A stretch of DNA of 60,885 nt from a virus. Location: the IMG/VR virus record IMGVR_UViG_3300048591_000686, positions 1-60,885 of that record. The stretch is one strand, 5' to 3'. The translations under genes and the position numbers were made by a program. The notes under the pieces were generated by a model that had not been told where the DNA came from, did no database searches, and saw only the letters and a program-made list of their open reading frames with translations. Shown here one piece after another: positions 23,214-30,671 of this stretch (position 1 is its first letter; the number at the start of each line of letters is the position of its first letter).

Positions 23214-23402
23214 CAACCACGCGTGCGCGCAGCACTGCCAAGAGCCGCCGGCGGGGGAGCATAGACCCCCGAAAATCCTTTCGGTGCGCCGCCCTGGTGA
23301 GTCCGAGCGCAGACAGGGCGGCAAGCGCGGCGTGATACCTGGGGGCGGGGGCCGGTGTGGACGGTTCCCCGCCCTATTTTGTGAGGCGAGAGGCGAGACA
23401 GA
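23214..23402 (+). other. Structured intergenic region
   Basis: 189 bases without a supported gene. It has two clean hairpins in series: CCGAAA-ATCC-TTTCGG (23269-23284) and GCCGCCCTG with CAGGGCGGC (23288-23322, 17-base loop), then a G-rich run. There is no T-tract. It may be an RNA element between the small-gene string and the HTH gene. Confidence 0.35.
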
Positions 23403-23651
23403 GTGAGCATCATCCAGACTCCCGAAATTACAACCGAGCGTGTGGCGGTAATCGTTTACTTGTTGGCGCGGGGGCGGCGCTTTCGCACGTCGGAGGTTGC
23501 CGACCTATGCGGCGTGACGCAGCGCGGGGCCTACGCAATCATGGCACGCATCAGTCGCGTAGTGCCACTGACCCTGGACGGCGGCGAATGGACAGAGTAT
23601 CGCCCGCCCGCTGACGACAATGGAGAAACTGACGGTAAACCTGACGAATAG
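23403..23651 (+). CDS. Winged-helix/HTH DNA-binding protein (82 aa)
   Basis: A GTG start. TERVAVIVYLLARGRRFRTS followed by EVADLCGVTQRGAYAIMARI is a DeoR/MarR-like helix-turn-helix, and the rest (VVPLTLDGGEWTEYRPP) forms a short wing. It lies near the end of the middle operon, just before packaging genes, so it could switch on late expression; this is inferred. Confidence 0.65.
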   Translation: MSIIQTPEITTERVAVIVYLLARGRRFRTSEVADLCGVTQRGAYAIMARISRVVPLTLDGGEWTEYRPPADDNGETDGKPDE

Positions 23652-23726
23652 AGGAACACAGTGTTCCTCACCCCATGCTACGCTGTCCATATCGGGCGGC
23701 GATTTTTGCGTTTCAGGGAGGCGAGA

Positions 23727-24035
23727 GTGAGCAGAGAACCGGTAGTCAGTGCGCAGGCGATTGCAGCGGCGGTGCAGGCTGCTATCATGGCGATTGTGGC
23801 GATGGCGGCGTCTTTGGGGTGGATCGCCATTAACCCCGAACAGATGGGCGCGGTGGAACGGGCGCTCGCCGCGTTGGGCGCGCTGGCCGTGTTGGTTGTG
23901 CCGCAGATTCTAGCGGCTGTGTGGGCGCGCAATCAGGTCACGCCGGTCGCCAACCCGCGCACGGAGGACGGGCAGGCAGGCGTGATTGTGCCGGTGGCCG
24001 TGGCGCAGGCGTCCGGTATGTTGGAGTTGGAATAG
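23727..24035 (+). CDS. Two-TM membrane protein, possible holin
   Basis: I chose GTG 23727 (after GGGAGGCGAGA). Two hydrophobic segments (AIMAIVAMAASLGWIAI; ALAALGALAVLVVPQILAAV) are followed by a polar tail. Size and topology fit class II holins and many phages place such genes near the packaging genes, but no endolysin is adjacent. Confidence 0.45.
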   Translation: MSREPVVSAQAIAAAVQAAIMAIVAMAASLGWIAINPEQMGAVERALAALGALAVLVVPQILAAVWARNQVTPVANPRTEDGQAGVIVPVAVAQASGMLELE

Positions 24036-24045
24036 GCGATGCGGC

Positions 24046-24285
24046 ATGGCTAAAACCGCACAGCGCCGTCACCAACAGCAGCGACACCTGGCGCGCCGTC
24101 TGCGTTATCCCATTTGGGCGTGGGTGCAGCGCGTTGTCGATCCCACCGACCGCGCCGCATGGTGCAGCCGCGCAAGCCGCCACAGCGTGCCGTGTAGCTG
24201 CCCATGGTGCGCAACACGTCGTCAGTGGTATGGCCCAACAGTGCAGGAGCGCCGCGCAGTGCAGGAGGCGAACGCGTATGCATGA
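24046..24285 (+). CDS. Small Cys-rich basic protein (79 aa)
   Basis: MAKTAQRRHQQQRHLARRLR is strongly basic. The motif HSVPCSCPWCATRRQWYGP gives a C-x-C-x2-C cluster like the small CSC-x2-C-type basic proteins found in bacteria and phages. Function unknown; probably nucleic-acid binding. It overlaps the next gene by eight bases. Confidence 0.5.
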   Translation: MAKTAQRRHQQQRHLARRLRYPIWAWVQRVVDPTDRAAWCSRASRHSVPCSCPWCATRRQWYGPTVQERRAVQEANAYA

Positions 24286-24481
24286 CACACCCACCGCACC
24301 GAAGGCGCTGGCCCCTCACGAACTGCGCACGGTGGCGATGCCGGACCTGCGCACGCCGGACCAGCGCCACGCCGACGACATGGCCGCGCTGACGGCGCGC
24401 ATTGATTTACTGGAGGCGGCCATCGTGCGGCAAGCGGATGTGTTGCAGGTGCTGATGTTGCGCCTGGATGATAGGACGTAG
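24278..24481 (+). CDS. Hypothetical helical protein (67 aa)
   Basis: It starts MHDTPTAPKALAPHELRTVA and ends with a helix, ADDMAALTARIDLLEAAIVR, that probably oligomerises. It sits between the Cys-rich protein and the small terminase. No family recognised. Confidence 0.45.
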   Translation: MHDTPTAPKALAPHELRTVAMPDLRTPDQRHADDMAALTARIDLLEAAIVRQADVLQVLMLRLDDRT

Positions 24482-24485
24482 GGCG

Positions 24486-24857
24486 ATGGCGCGGCGGGAA
24501 TACAGCGACGAACTAAAGGCGCAGGTCATGGCGGCATTGCTGGCTGGCCAGAGCGTTTCGTCCACCGCGCAGGCGTACAAGATCCCAAAAGGCACAGTGA
24601 GCAGTTGGCGCAAGGCAGCCTTGGGCAAGGTCGCGGAGGGTGCGGTCGAATCCGACGCGACCCAAAAAAGCACAACGCTAGACGATCTGCTGCAAGGCTA
24701 CGTTGAAACAAACCTGGTAACGTTACGTGAACAGTCTCAGTTCTTCCGAGATAAAGAGTGGCTCAAACGGCAGCAGGCGTCCGAGCTTGCAGTCCTTCAC
24801 GGGGTGCTTGCCGACAAAACAGTTCGGATTCTCGAAGCATACGGCAATGCAGGATAG
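24486..24857 (+). CDS. terS: Putative terminase small subunit
   Basis: A 123-aa protein with an N-terminal helix-turn-helix (YSDELKAQVMAALLAGQSVS, then STAQAYKIPKGTVSSWRKAA) and a C-terminal helical region (DDLLQGYVETNLVTLREQSQ) suited to oligomerisation. It lies directly upstream of, and overlaps by 11 bases, the large terminase. Expected role: recognising the packaging site and loading TerL. Confidence 0.7.
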   Translation: MARREYSDELKAQVMAALLAGQSVSSTAQAYKIPKGTVSSWRKAALGKVAEGAVESDATQKSTTLDDLLQGYVETNLVTLREQSQFFRDKEWLKRQQASELAVLHGVLADKTVRILEAYGNAG

Positions 24858-27495
24858 TAGGGGCAAAGCTGAGGATGACGCCTGTTCCAGCCTCCTGGCC
24901 TTCACCCTCTACACCTACCCCACCTACCAGGTCAATTGGCACCACCGTGTTATCTGTGAACATTTAGACGATTTTGTAGCTGGCAAAATTAAGCGGCTGA
25001 TGGTTTTTGCGCCTCCCCGCAGTGGCAAGTCGGAACTCGTGTCGAGGCGGCTGCCGGCGTTCATCCTAGGGCAAAGACCCGACACAACAATTATCGCTAC
25101 CAGTTACGGTGCGGACCTGGCCAGGCGCATGAATCGCGACGTTCAGCGCATTATGGATGAAGATGCTTACCGCAAACTGTTCCCCGATACGAAGCTGTGG
25201 GGTAAGAACGTGCGTTCCGACGCGCAGGGCTCATGGCTGCGCAATTCTGATATGTTTGAGGTGGTAGGCCATCGGGGCTACTACCTGGGGACGGGCGTTG
25301 GGGGGAGCATAACGGGCAGTGGTGCGCATTGTTTAACGGGAGAAACTAGCGTAAGAACTGAAATGGGTAACATTGCTATAAGTAACCTATTCATGTTACA
25401 ATACCATCCAAGGGTGTGGGCATTCGACCACGAATCAAATGCTCCCGTCTTGCGAAGGATTGTGGCGGTCAAGGAGAGCTATAGCGATGACATCCTCGAA
25501 ATCGTTACCGTCAGTGGAAGAAGTATTAAAGCAACTGCCGAGCACCGTTTCTACGTACATGGACGCGGATACCAAGAGGCGGCGCTTCTCTGTCCAGGGG
25601 ACCAAATCCAAGCTGTCGAGATCGAACAAGACGTGTGGGATTTGCGGAAAGACCAAGGGAACGGAAAGCCGCGGCACGATGTGCAAAGATTGCTACATGC
25701 GAATCAGGGCCATCAAGGTATCATTGGCCTGCGCATGGTGCGGCAAGGAGTTCGAGCGCCCTTTGTACGTACACGAAAAGTCCTTAAAGCACGGAAGGCA
25801 AGAGGCTTTCTGCTCCAAGGCTTGTCTGTGCGCCAACAACAATTACAAGAAGGCCGTTGCGGCAAATCGCACCTGCCTTCATTGCGGTACTCTCTTGGTT
25901 GCTACGCGCGGCCGATACTGTTCAGCAGCCTGCAAGGCGGCCTCAGCAAAGAAGAGGAAAGAGTTAGAGGATCGTACTTGCCCTTGGTGCGGAGCAACGT
26001 TTTCGCCGGCAACAAGTCGCAGGCAGTATTGTTCCAGGGCGTGCGCGAATGCCGCTCATTCAGTACGGATGCGCGGCAGGGGAAACTCGCACTTCAAAAC
26101 GGGGACCAGCTACGCGAAATGGTTTGCGGAAATGCGCCCGTTGATTATGGAGCGCGACGAGCATCGTTGCGTGGTGTGCCAGACGTCGGAACGGATGAAC
26201 GTCGTTACGTGGAAGGACCAAGAAGTAGATCGCTCGAACCTAATTATTCATCACATCAACGAAGACCCCACCGACAATACCCCCCAGAATCTGGTCACGC
26301 TGTGCAAGACTTGCCATGCCGTGCACCACAAGTCGGCACAGACACCGTGGCCGTGGTTAGGCGTCTATGCACAGGTAAAATCCCAGTCTATGACATCCAA
26401 GTGGAAGGGACTCACAACTTCTTTGCGGAAGGTGTACTCACCCACAACTGCGTAATCATCGACGATCCTGTTAAGAACCGCAAAGAGGCCAATTCACCCA
26501 CCTACCGGCAATCCGTCTTTGAGTGGTATACCTCTACCCTATACACCCGCCTGACTCCTGACGGGCAAATCCTGCTGACCGTGACCAGATGGTCAGAAGA
26601 TGACCTGGCAGGCCGCCTACTGGCGCTCTCTAAATCCGACCCCGAAGCTGACCAGTGGACCACGCTGATATTGCCGGCGGTTTCCGAAGAACCTATCGCC
26701 CCCTACGATGAACGCAAAGAGGCCGGCAAGCCGTTGTGGGCAGACCGTTGGGGTATCGACAAGCTGCGCACCATCGAACGCACCGTCGGCTCCCGCGACT
26801 GGGCCAGCCTCTACCAACAGCGCCCCGCACCGGACGAGGGCGAGATCTTCAAACGCCACCACTGGCGCTACTGGCAGCCGCGTGGGGCCAACCTGCCGCC
26901 GGTCACGGTGACGATGGGGGACGGGTCCGTCATCGAAGTGGAGCCGGTGGAGCTGCCGGCCCGTTTTGACGAGCTGCTGCAATCCTGGGACATGGCGTTC
27001 AAGGACACGGCCGGCTCCGACTTTGTGGCCGGCATGGTGCTGGGGCGTTTGGGTGCGGATAAATTCATACTCGACTACGCCAACGACCGCATGGACATCG
27101 TGGCATCTATGGACGCCGTGACGCACTGGGCGATCAAGTGGCCCAAAGCCATCGCCAAGCTGATCGAGGACAAAGCCAACGGGCCGGCGGTCATCCAGAT
27201 GTTGCGAAAGAAGATGGCGGGATTGATCCCGCGCGAACCCCAGGGCGGCAAAGTCAGCCGCGCCTACGCTGCACAGCCCGAGGTGCAAAGCGGTAACGTG
27301 TACCTACCCCACCCCCACATCGCCCCCTGGACGGCGCAATTCATCGCCAACGCCGCCGCCTTTCCCAACGCGGCCCACGACGACGACGTAGACGCATTTA
27401 CGCAGGCGATCATCTACTGGCAGGAGGCCGGGTCAGTCGCCACGGCCCCGGCGCAGGTCACGAGTCAGGCGACGATACAGGAGATGTTTGGATGA
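24847..27495 (+). CDS. terL: Terminase large subunit with intein
   Basis: An 882-aa precursor. The ATPase has Walker A APPRSGKS (55-62), then ATSYGADLARR. The intein covers residues 162-534. The host sequence resumes CVIIDDP (Walker B). The C-terminal RuvC-like nuclease has LLQSWDMAF, ADKFILDYANDRMD and HDDDVDAFTQAI. After splicing, about 509 aa, the usual TerL size. The intein lies immediately before Walker B, so packaging needs splicing. ATG 24847 is chosen; the frame is open upstream inside the small terminase. Confidence 0.92.
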   Translation: MQDSRGKAEDDACSSLLAFTLYTYPTYQVNWHHRVICEHLDDFVAGKIKRLMVFAPPRSGKSELVSRRLPAFILGQRPDTTIIATSYGADLARRMNRDVQRIMDEDAYRKLFPDTKLWGKNVRSDAQGSWLRNSDMFEVVGHRGYYLGTGVGGSITGSGAHCLTGETSVRTEMGNIAISNLFMLQYHPRVWAFDHESNAPVLRRIVAVKESYSDDILEIVTVSGRSIKATAEHRFYVHGRGYQEAALLCPGDQIQAVEIEQDVWDLRKDQGNGKPRHDVQRLLHANQGHQGIIGLRMVRQGVRAPFVRTRKVLKARKARGFLLQGLSVRQQQLQEGRCGKSHLPSLRYSLGCYARPILFSSLQGGLSKEEERVRGSYLPLVRSNVFAGNKSQAVLFQGVRECRSFSTDARQGKLALQNGDQLREMVCGNAPVDYGARRASLRGVPDVGTDERRYVEGPRSRSLEPNYSSHQRRPHRQYPPESGHAVQDLPCRAPQVGTDTVAVVRRLCTGKIPVYDIQVEGTHNFFAEGVLTHNCVIIDDPVKNRKEANSPTYRQSVFEWYTSTLYTRLTPDGQILLTVTRWSEDDLAGRLLALSKSDPEADQWTTLILPAVSEEPIAPYDERKEAGKPLWADRWGIDKLRTIERTVGSRDWASLYQQRPAPDEGEIFKRHHWRYWQPRGANLPPVTVTMGDGSVIEVEPVELPARFDELLQSWDMAFKDTAGSDFVAGMVLGRLGADKFILDYANDRMDIVASMDAVTHWAIKWPKAIAKLIEDKANGPAVIQMLRKKMAGLIPREPQGGKVSRAYAAQPEVQSGNVYLPHPHIAPWTAQFIANAAAFPNAAHDDDVDAFTQAIIYWQEAGSVATAPAQVTSQATIQEMFG
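25330..26448 (+). mobile_element. Terminase intein carrying a nested out-of-frame gene
   Basis: A 373-aa intein in the terminase frame. It starts CLTGETSVRTEMGN, has block B KATAEHRFYVHGRG and CPGDQI, and ends IPVYDIQVEGTHNF...VLTHN followed by Cys+1: all splice residues are present. The roughly 245 codons between block B and the C-terminal block are open in the terminase frame but look like non-natural, Arg/Gln/Ser-rich sequence. In another frame the same DNA encodes a complete HNH endonuclease (25487-26455). A/T content is higher than in the surrounding gene. Confidence 0.9.
25487..26455 (+). CDS. HNH homing endonuclease nested out of frame in the intein
   Basis: A 322-aa protein in a frame shifted +1 relative to the terminase. 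ATG 25487 has AAGGAG ten bases upstream. It carries four Cys-rich zinc units (CGICGK...CKDC; CAWCGKEFERP...FCSKAC; CLHC...YCSAAC; CPWCGATFSPA...YCSRAC). These are followed by an HNH core: CVVC (228-231), IIHHINED (His255, His256), QNLV, and CKTCHAVHH (273-281). The stop TAA at 26453 is seven bases past the intein's last codon. It should nick or cut intein-free terminase genes to spread the element. ATG 25559 is a shorter alternative without a ribosome site. Confidence 0.8.
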   Translation: MTSSKSLPSVEEVLKQLPSTVSTYMDADTKRRRFSVQGTKSKLSRSNKTCGICGKTKGTESRGTMCKDCYMRIRAIKVSLACAWCGKEFERPLYVHEKSLKHGRQEAFCSKACLCANNNYKKAVAANRTCLHCGTLLVATRGRYCSAACKAASAKKRKELEDRTCPWCGATFSPATSRRQYCSRACANAAHSVRMRGRGNSHFKTGTSYAKWFAEMRPLIMERDEHRCVVCQTSERMNVVTWKDQEVDRSNLIIHHINEDPTDNTPQNLVTLCKTCHAVHHKSAQTPWPWLGVYAQVKSQSMTSKWKGLTTSLRKVYSPTTA

Positions 27496-27713
27496 TACTC
27501 AGACCGCCCAGGATGGGAACAGAAGAAAATGAAGTAGCGACAGCGATTGTCTCCGCAATTCGCACGGCCAAGGCGTACAAGCCCAGCAACCGCACCGAAC
27601 TGGACCGTGTTTATGCCGTGACAATAACCGAACTGGAAAAGACTTACGCCTACTTCGCGACCTTCGCTCCTCCTCTTACAGAGCCGTTTATGGCGTCGCC
27701 GGAACCGGAGTAA
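27492..27713 (+). CDS. Hypothetical protein (73 aa) between terminase and portal
   Basis: The ATG overlaps the terminase stop. Helical middle (VATAIVSAIRTAKAYKPSNR; ELEKTYAYFATF). No family recognised; its position suggests a packaging or portal accessory. Confidence 0.55.
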   Translation: MILRPPRMGTEENEVATAIVSAIRTAKAYKPSNRTELDRVYAVTITELEKTYAYFATFAPPLTEPFMASPEPE

Positions 27714-27718
27714 CCAAC

Positions 27719-29095
27719 ATGCCCACCATCCTAGACCGCATCACATCCCTCTGGCAGCGCCGCGCCACGCCGCCCACCGTCACCGCACCACCCGCAGCCG
27801 CGCCCACCGCACAGGCGACGTTCAGCGCCGCCGCCTTCACCACCCAGCGCGACCGGCGCAGCAAGATCGCCGACTGCCGGCAGATGGTGGAAGACGACCC
27901 GCGGCCCAAGCAGATCCTGGCGACGCTGGCCCGCGACGCCACCAAGGGCGGCTTCACGCTGCAACTGACCGGCCCGCGCGCCGCCGCCGCCCAAGTCATC
28001 GCCGATGCGCTGTTTGCCCGCATCAAGCTCAACACGCGCCTGGATGACTGGGCGCGGCTGACCTTCCGCGACGGCGACACGTTCCTGGAGCTAGGCGTTG
28101 CGGCCAACGGGGAGATTGTCGAGATCACCCGCAAGCCCAGCTTAGAAATGTATCGCTGGTCGGACGACTTTGACCGCTTTTTCGACCCCGCCGCCGCCTT
28201 CTACTGGACGGACCAACCCACGGCCGCCAACACGCCCCCGCCCGGTGCGACGCTGTTCCCCGAGTGGCAGATCGTGCACGCCCGCTGGGACCGCGACGAG
28301 GGCTCACGCTACGGCACACCGCTACTGGCCAGCGCACGCCGTGCGTACAAGAGGATGACGCAGGGGGAGTTGGACATCGCCATCCGGCGCAAAACGCGGG
28401 CCGGCCTGCGCTACCTGCACATCCTGGAGGGCGCGAGCCCCGCAGAGATAGAGGCATACAGGGCGATGAACGCGCCTGCGCTGGGCGACAACTTCGCCGC
28501 GGTCAGTGACTTCTTCAGCAACAAGGCCGGCGGCATCCAACTGCTGCAGGGCGACGCCAACCTCAGCCAAATTGACGACGTGCTGCACCACGTGGACACG
28601 TTCGGCGTGGCGTCGCTGGTGCCGCTGGAACTCATCGGTTACGGGCGCAACCTGAACAGGGATGTGCTCGAACAGAAAAAGGAGCAATACGACGAAGCGG
28701 TAGGCAGCGTGCGCGGCTGGCTGGTGGCTGAATTTATCCTGCCTATCCTGGAGCGCCAGTGGCTGATGCTTGGTATCTGGCCCGACGCGCTAGAGGTCGA
28801 TGTCCAGTGGAAGGCTAAGAAGGAAGCGACGCCGCTGGAACTCAAGGACATGGCAGCGTTCGCCACGGCGGTCAAGGCTGCCAGCATCCTCACCGACCCG
28901 ACACTGCTGCGCATCCTGGCGACGCGGCTGCCGGACTTCGACGTCGACGCGGAGATTGCTGCGCTGGAAGGCGAGGCCGCAGAGCGCGAGGCGGCGGACC
29001 GGCTGGAAATGCAGCGCATGGCAGTCAACGCGCAGGCGGCCGCGCAGGATGGGGGTGACGGTGACGATGATGCCGACCAGGAGGCGCAGCCATAA
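27719..29095 (+). CDS. Portal protein
   Basis: A 458-aa protein with portal hallmarks: an early SKIADCRQMVEDDPRPKQIL, DDWARLTFRDGDTFLELGV, LFPEWQIVHARWDRDEGSRY and GTPLLASARRAYKRM, then ISQ-type membrane of the clip and LEQKKEQYDEAVGSVRGWLV. It forms the dodecameric DNA gate in the capsid vertex. It lies between terminase and MuF-like protein, the standard order; its stop overlaps the next start (TAATG). Confidence 0.88.
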   Translation: MPTILDRITSLWQRRATPPTVTAPPAAAPTAQATFSAAAFTTQRDRRSKIADCRQMVEDDPRPKQILATLARDATKGGFTLQLTGPRAAAAQVIADALFARIKLNTRLDDWARLTFRDGDTFLELGVAANGEIVEITRKPSLEMYRWSDDFDRFFDPAAAFYWTDQPTAANTPPPGATLFPEWQIVHARWDRDEGSRYGTPLLASARRAYKRMTQGELDIAIRRKTRAGLRYLHILEGASPAEIEAYRAMNAPALGDNFAAVSDFFSNKAGGIQLLQGDANLSQIDDVLHHVDTFGVASLVPLELIGYGRNLNRDVLEQKKEQYDEAVGSVRGWLVAEFILPILERQWLMLGIWPDALEVDVQWKAKKEATPLELKDMAAFATAVKAASILTDPTLLRILATRLPDFDVDAEIAALEGEAAEREAADRLEMQRMAVNAQAAAQDGGDGDDDADQEAQP

Positions 29096-30267
29096 TGCCC
29101 CCCTTCGTCACCCTGCGCAATGCCGACCGCATCCAACACGTCGCAGTGTCCCGCCTGCAGATTTACGTCGCCGGCCGCGTCCATGCGCTTATCTACCCGT
29201 TCCAAGCGTGGCTCTTGCGCGAGGTGGCCGCCGCCGCCGACGGTGAGGGTATGACCGACGCGGGCCAACTGGCAGGCGTGGTGCGCGCCGCGGAACCGCG
29301 CTGGCGGGCGGTGGTCGAGGACTACACCGCGCTGCTGGCCAGGGCGCGGCAGCAGGCGGGTGACATCGCCTATACGCCGTGGCGACTCAAGCACAACCAC
29401 CTCATCCGGCAGCCCATCGAGCGCATCCAGGAGACGTTTACCCCGTCACTCGACGACTACGCCAAGCTGGTCGAGATGTGGGTCAAGCGCCGCAACTACG
29501 CCCTCCAGGCGGCACAGTCGCGCGTCTACAGCGACGGCCTGAACCTCTCGCAGCGCATCTGGCGGCTGGAACAGGGCGGGATGCAGACCATCCGCAACAC
29601 CATCGCCACCGGCATGGCCGAGCGCACCAACGCCTGGGACCTCGCCGAACGGTTGGAGGGGCAGCTCGCAGCCGGGCAGGACTGGCCCAAATGGAGCGAA
29701 ACGCGGCTGAGCAGGATGGACGCCCGGCAGCGGCTGGCGAGCAAAGAGGGTCTGTGGCGCAACGCCGACGAAATGCGCCGCGGCAATCCCGACGTGACCG
29801 GGCTGCTGACACCGCCGGCCGGCATCAGTTACAACGCACTGCGGCTGGCACGCAACGAGATTCAGGCGGCCAACCATGCGGTGACGAGCGACATTGCGCA
29901 GAATTTCCCCGGCATCGTGGGGCGCAAGGTGGTGCTGAGTCCGGCGCATCCGAAGTCGGACATCTGCGACGATGTGGCGGCGGGCGGGCCGTATGACAAG
30001 AGCTACAACGCACTTCCTTTACATAGCCAATGCCTTTGCCGCTACGAAGAAGTCCTCATGTCGCGCGCTGACTTCACCAAACAGGCGAGCGCATGGGCGC
30101 GGGGGGAAGGCGACTTCCTGGACGGCTATTCGTCCTGGCTGGGCGTGCGCTCCCTGTTCCCGGTCGGCGCGGACGCGGCAGGGCTTTTGGAACTGGCGGC
30201 CACGTTGGATCTGTGGCTTGGTAATGACGTAGACGGCATGGCGACGGTGTTGGATTTGGGGCGGTGA
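29095..30267 (+). CDS. MuF-like minor head protein
   Basis: A 390-aa protein. The C-terminal part has LRLARNEIQAANHAVTSDIA, then SPAHPKSDICD, and NALPLHSQCLCRYEEVL: the His/Cys/Asp pattern of the Mu gpF/SPP1 gp7 head-morphogenesis domain. The N-terminal region is helical. It is expected inside or at the portal vertex of the prohead. Confidence 0.82.
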   Translation: MPPFVTLRNADRIQHVAVSRLQIYVAGRVHALIYPFQAWLLREVAAAADGEGMTDAGQLAGVVRAAEPRWRAVVEDYTALLARARQQAGDIAYTPWRLKHNHLIRQPIERIQETFTPSLDDYAKLVEMWVKRRNYALQAAQSRVYSDGLNLSQRIWRLEQGGMQTIRNTIATGMAERTNAWDLAERLEGQLAAGQDWPKWSETRLSRMDARQRLASKEGLWRNADEMRRGNPDVTGLLTPPAGISYNALRLARNEIQAANHAVTSDIAQNFPGIVGRKVVLSPAHPKSDICDDVAAGGPYDKSYNALPLHSQCLCRYEEVLMSRADFTKQASAWARGEGDFLDGYSSWLGVRSLFPVGADAAGLLELAATLDLWLGNDVDGMATVLDLGR

Positions 30268-30350
30268 TGGGCGGTCATTTTGAGGCGGCGCATTATACCA
30301 CTGTTTTTGTGCCGCATTGTTCCTCATTGCGGGGCGACGTTAGGGGATAA

Positions 30351-30551
30351 ATGGAAACTGGCGGGACAGTACAGGGGGCAAGGCGGCGCGTGAAGTGCCG
30401 GTACGTTCCAGTCGTGGTGAACGGGCGGCTCGCCTTCCGTTACGATCCGCTGCGCCAGATTGTCGAATGGCAGTATCGTGGCGAGAAGCACTACATAGAT
30501 CTGGCATCTATCGAGGTAGACGAGCAAGGTATAGACAAGTCAGTAAGTTAG
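30351..30551 (+). CDS. Small hypothetical protein (66 aa)
   Basis: ATG 30351 follows AGGGGATAA. A compact beta-rich sequence (VKCRYVPVVVNGRLAFRYDP; IVEWQYRGEKHYIDLASIEV). Unknown function; it lies just before an internal promoter and terminator. Confidence 0.55.
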   Translation: METGGTVQGARRRVKCRYVPVVVNGRLAFRYDPLRQIVEWQYRGEKHYIDLASIEVDEQGIDKSVS

Positions 30552-30560
30552 TGCTACACT
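30532..30560 (+). promoter_or_regulatory. Internal late-region promoter
   Basis: TAGACA, 17-base spacer, TACACT. It overlaps the end of the 66-aa gene and is followed within about 30 bases by a strong terminator. Confidence 0.45.
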
Positions 30561-30566
30561 ACTTCT

Positions 30567-30643
30567 AGCACTTAATCAAAAATGTAAGCGCAAGAGGCGC
30601 ATTCTGTAAGCGGCAAGACCGCCGCCAGAGTGCGCCTCTTTTT
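30567..30643 (+). ncRNA. Possible ~77-nt terminated leader or small RNA
   Basis: A transcript from the promoter at 30532-30560 would run straight into the terminator hairpin. It carries no open frame. It could be a small RNA or an antitermination-controlled leader of the capsid gene. Confidence 0.35.
30592..30643 (+). terminator. Strong intrinsic terminator before the capsid gene
   Basis: AGAGGCGCATTCTG (30593-30606) pairs with CAGAGTGCGCCTCT (30626-30639) over 14 bp with one G-T. A nested small hairpin sits in the loop, and five Ts follow. Confidence 0.85.
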
Positions 30644-30671
30644 GTTGCCCTGAACCGGCGAGGCGTGACCC

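Noticed and set aside
24727-24846. Upstream extension of the large terminase
   Set aside because: Lies wholly in the small-terminase coding sequence in another frame; the ATG at 24847 fits the usual terminase N-terminus.
25487-26455. Reading the HNH region as a stray group I intron gene
   Set aside because: The flanks are clear intein splicing blocks with Cys+1 and terminal HN. No intron core is visible and the terminase frame stays open throughout.
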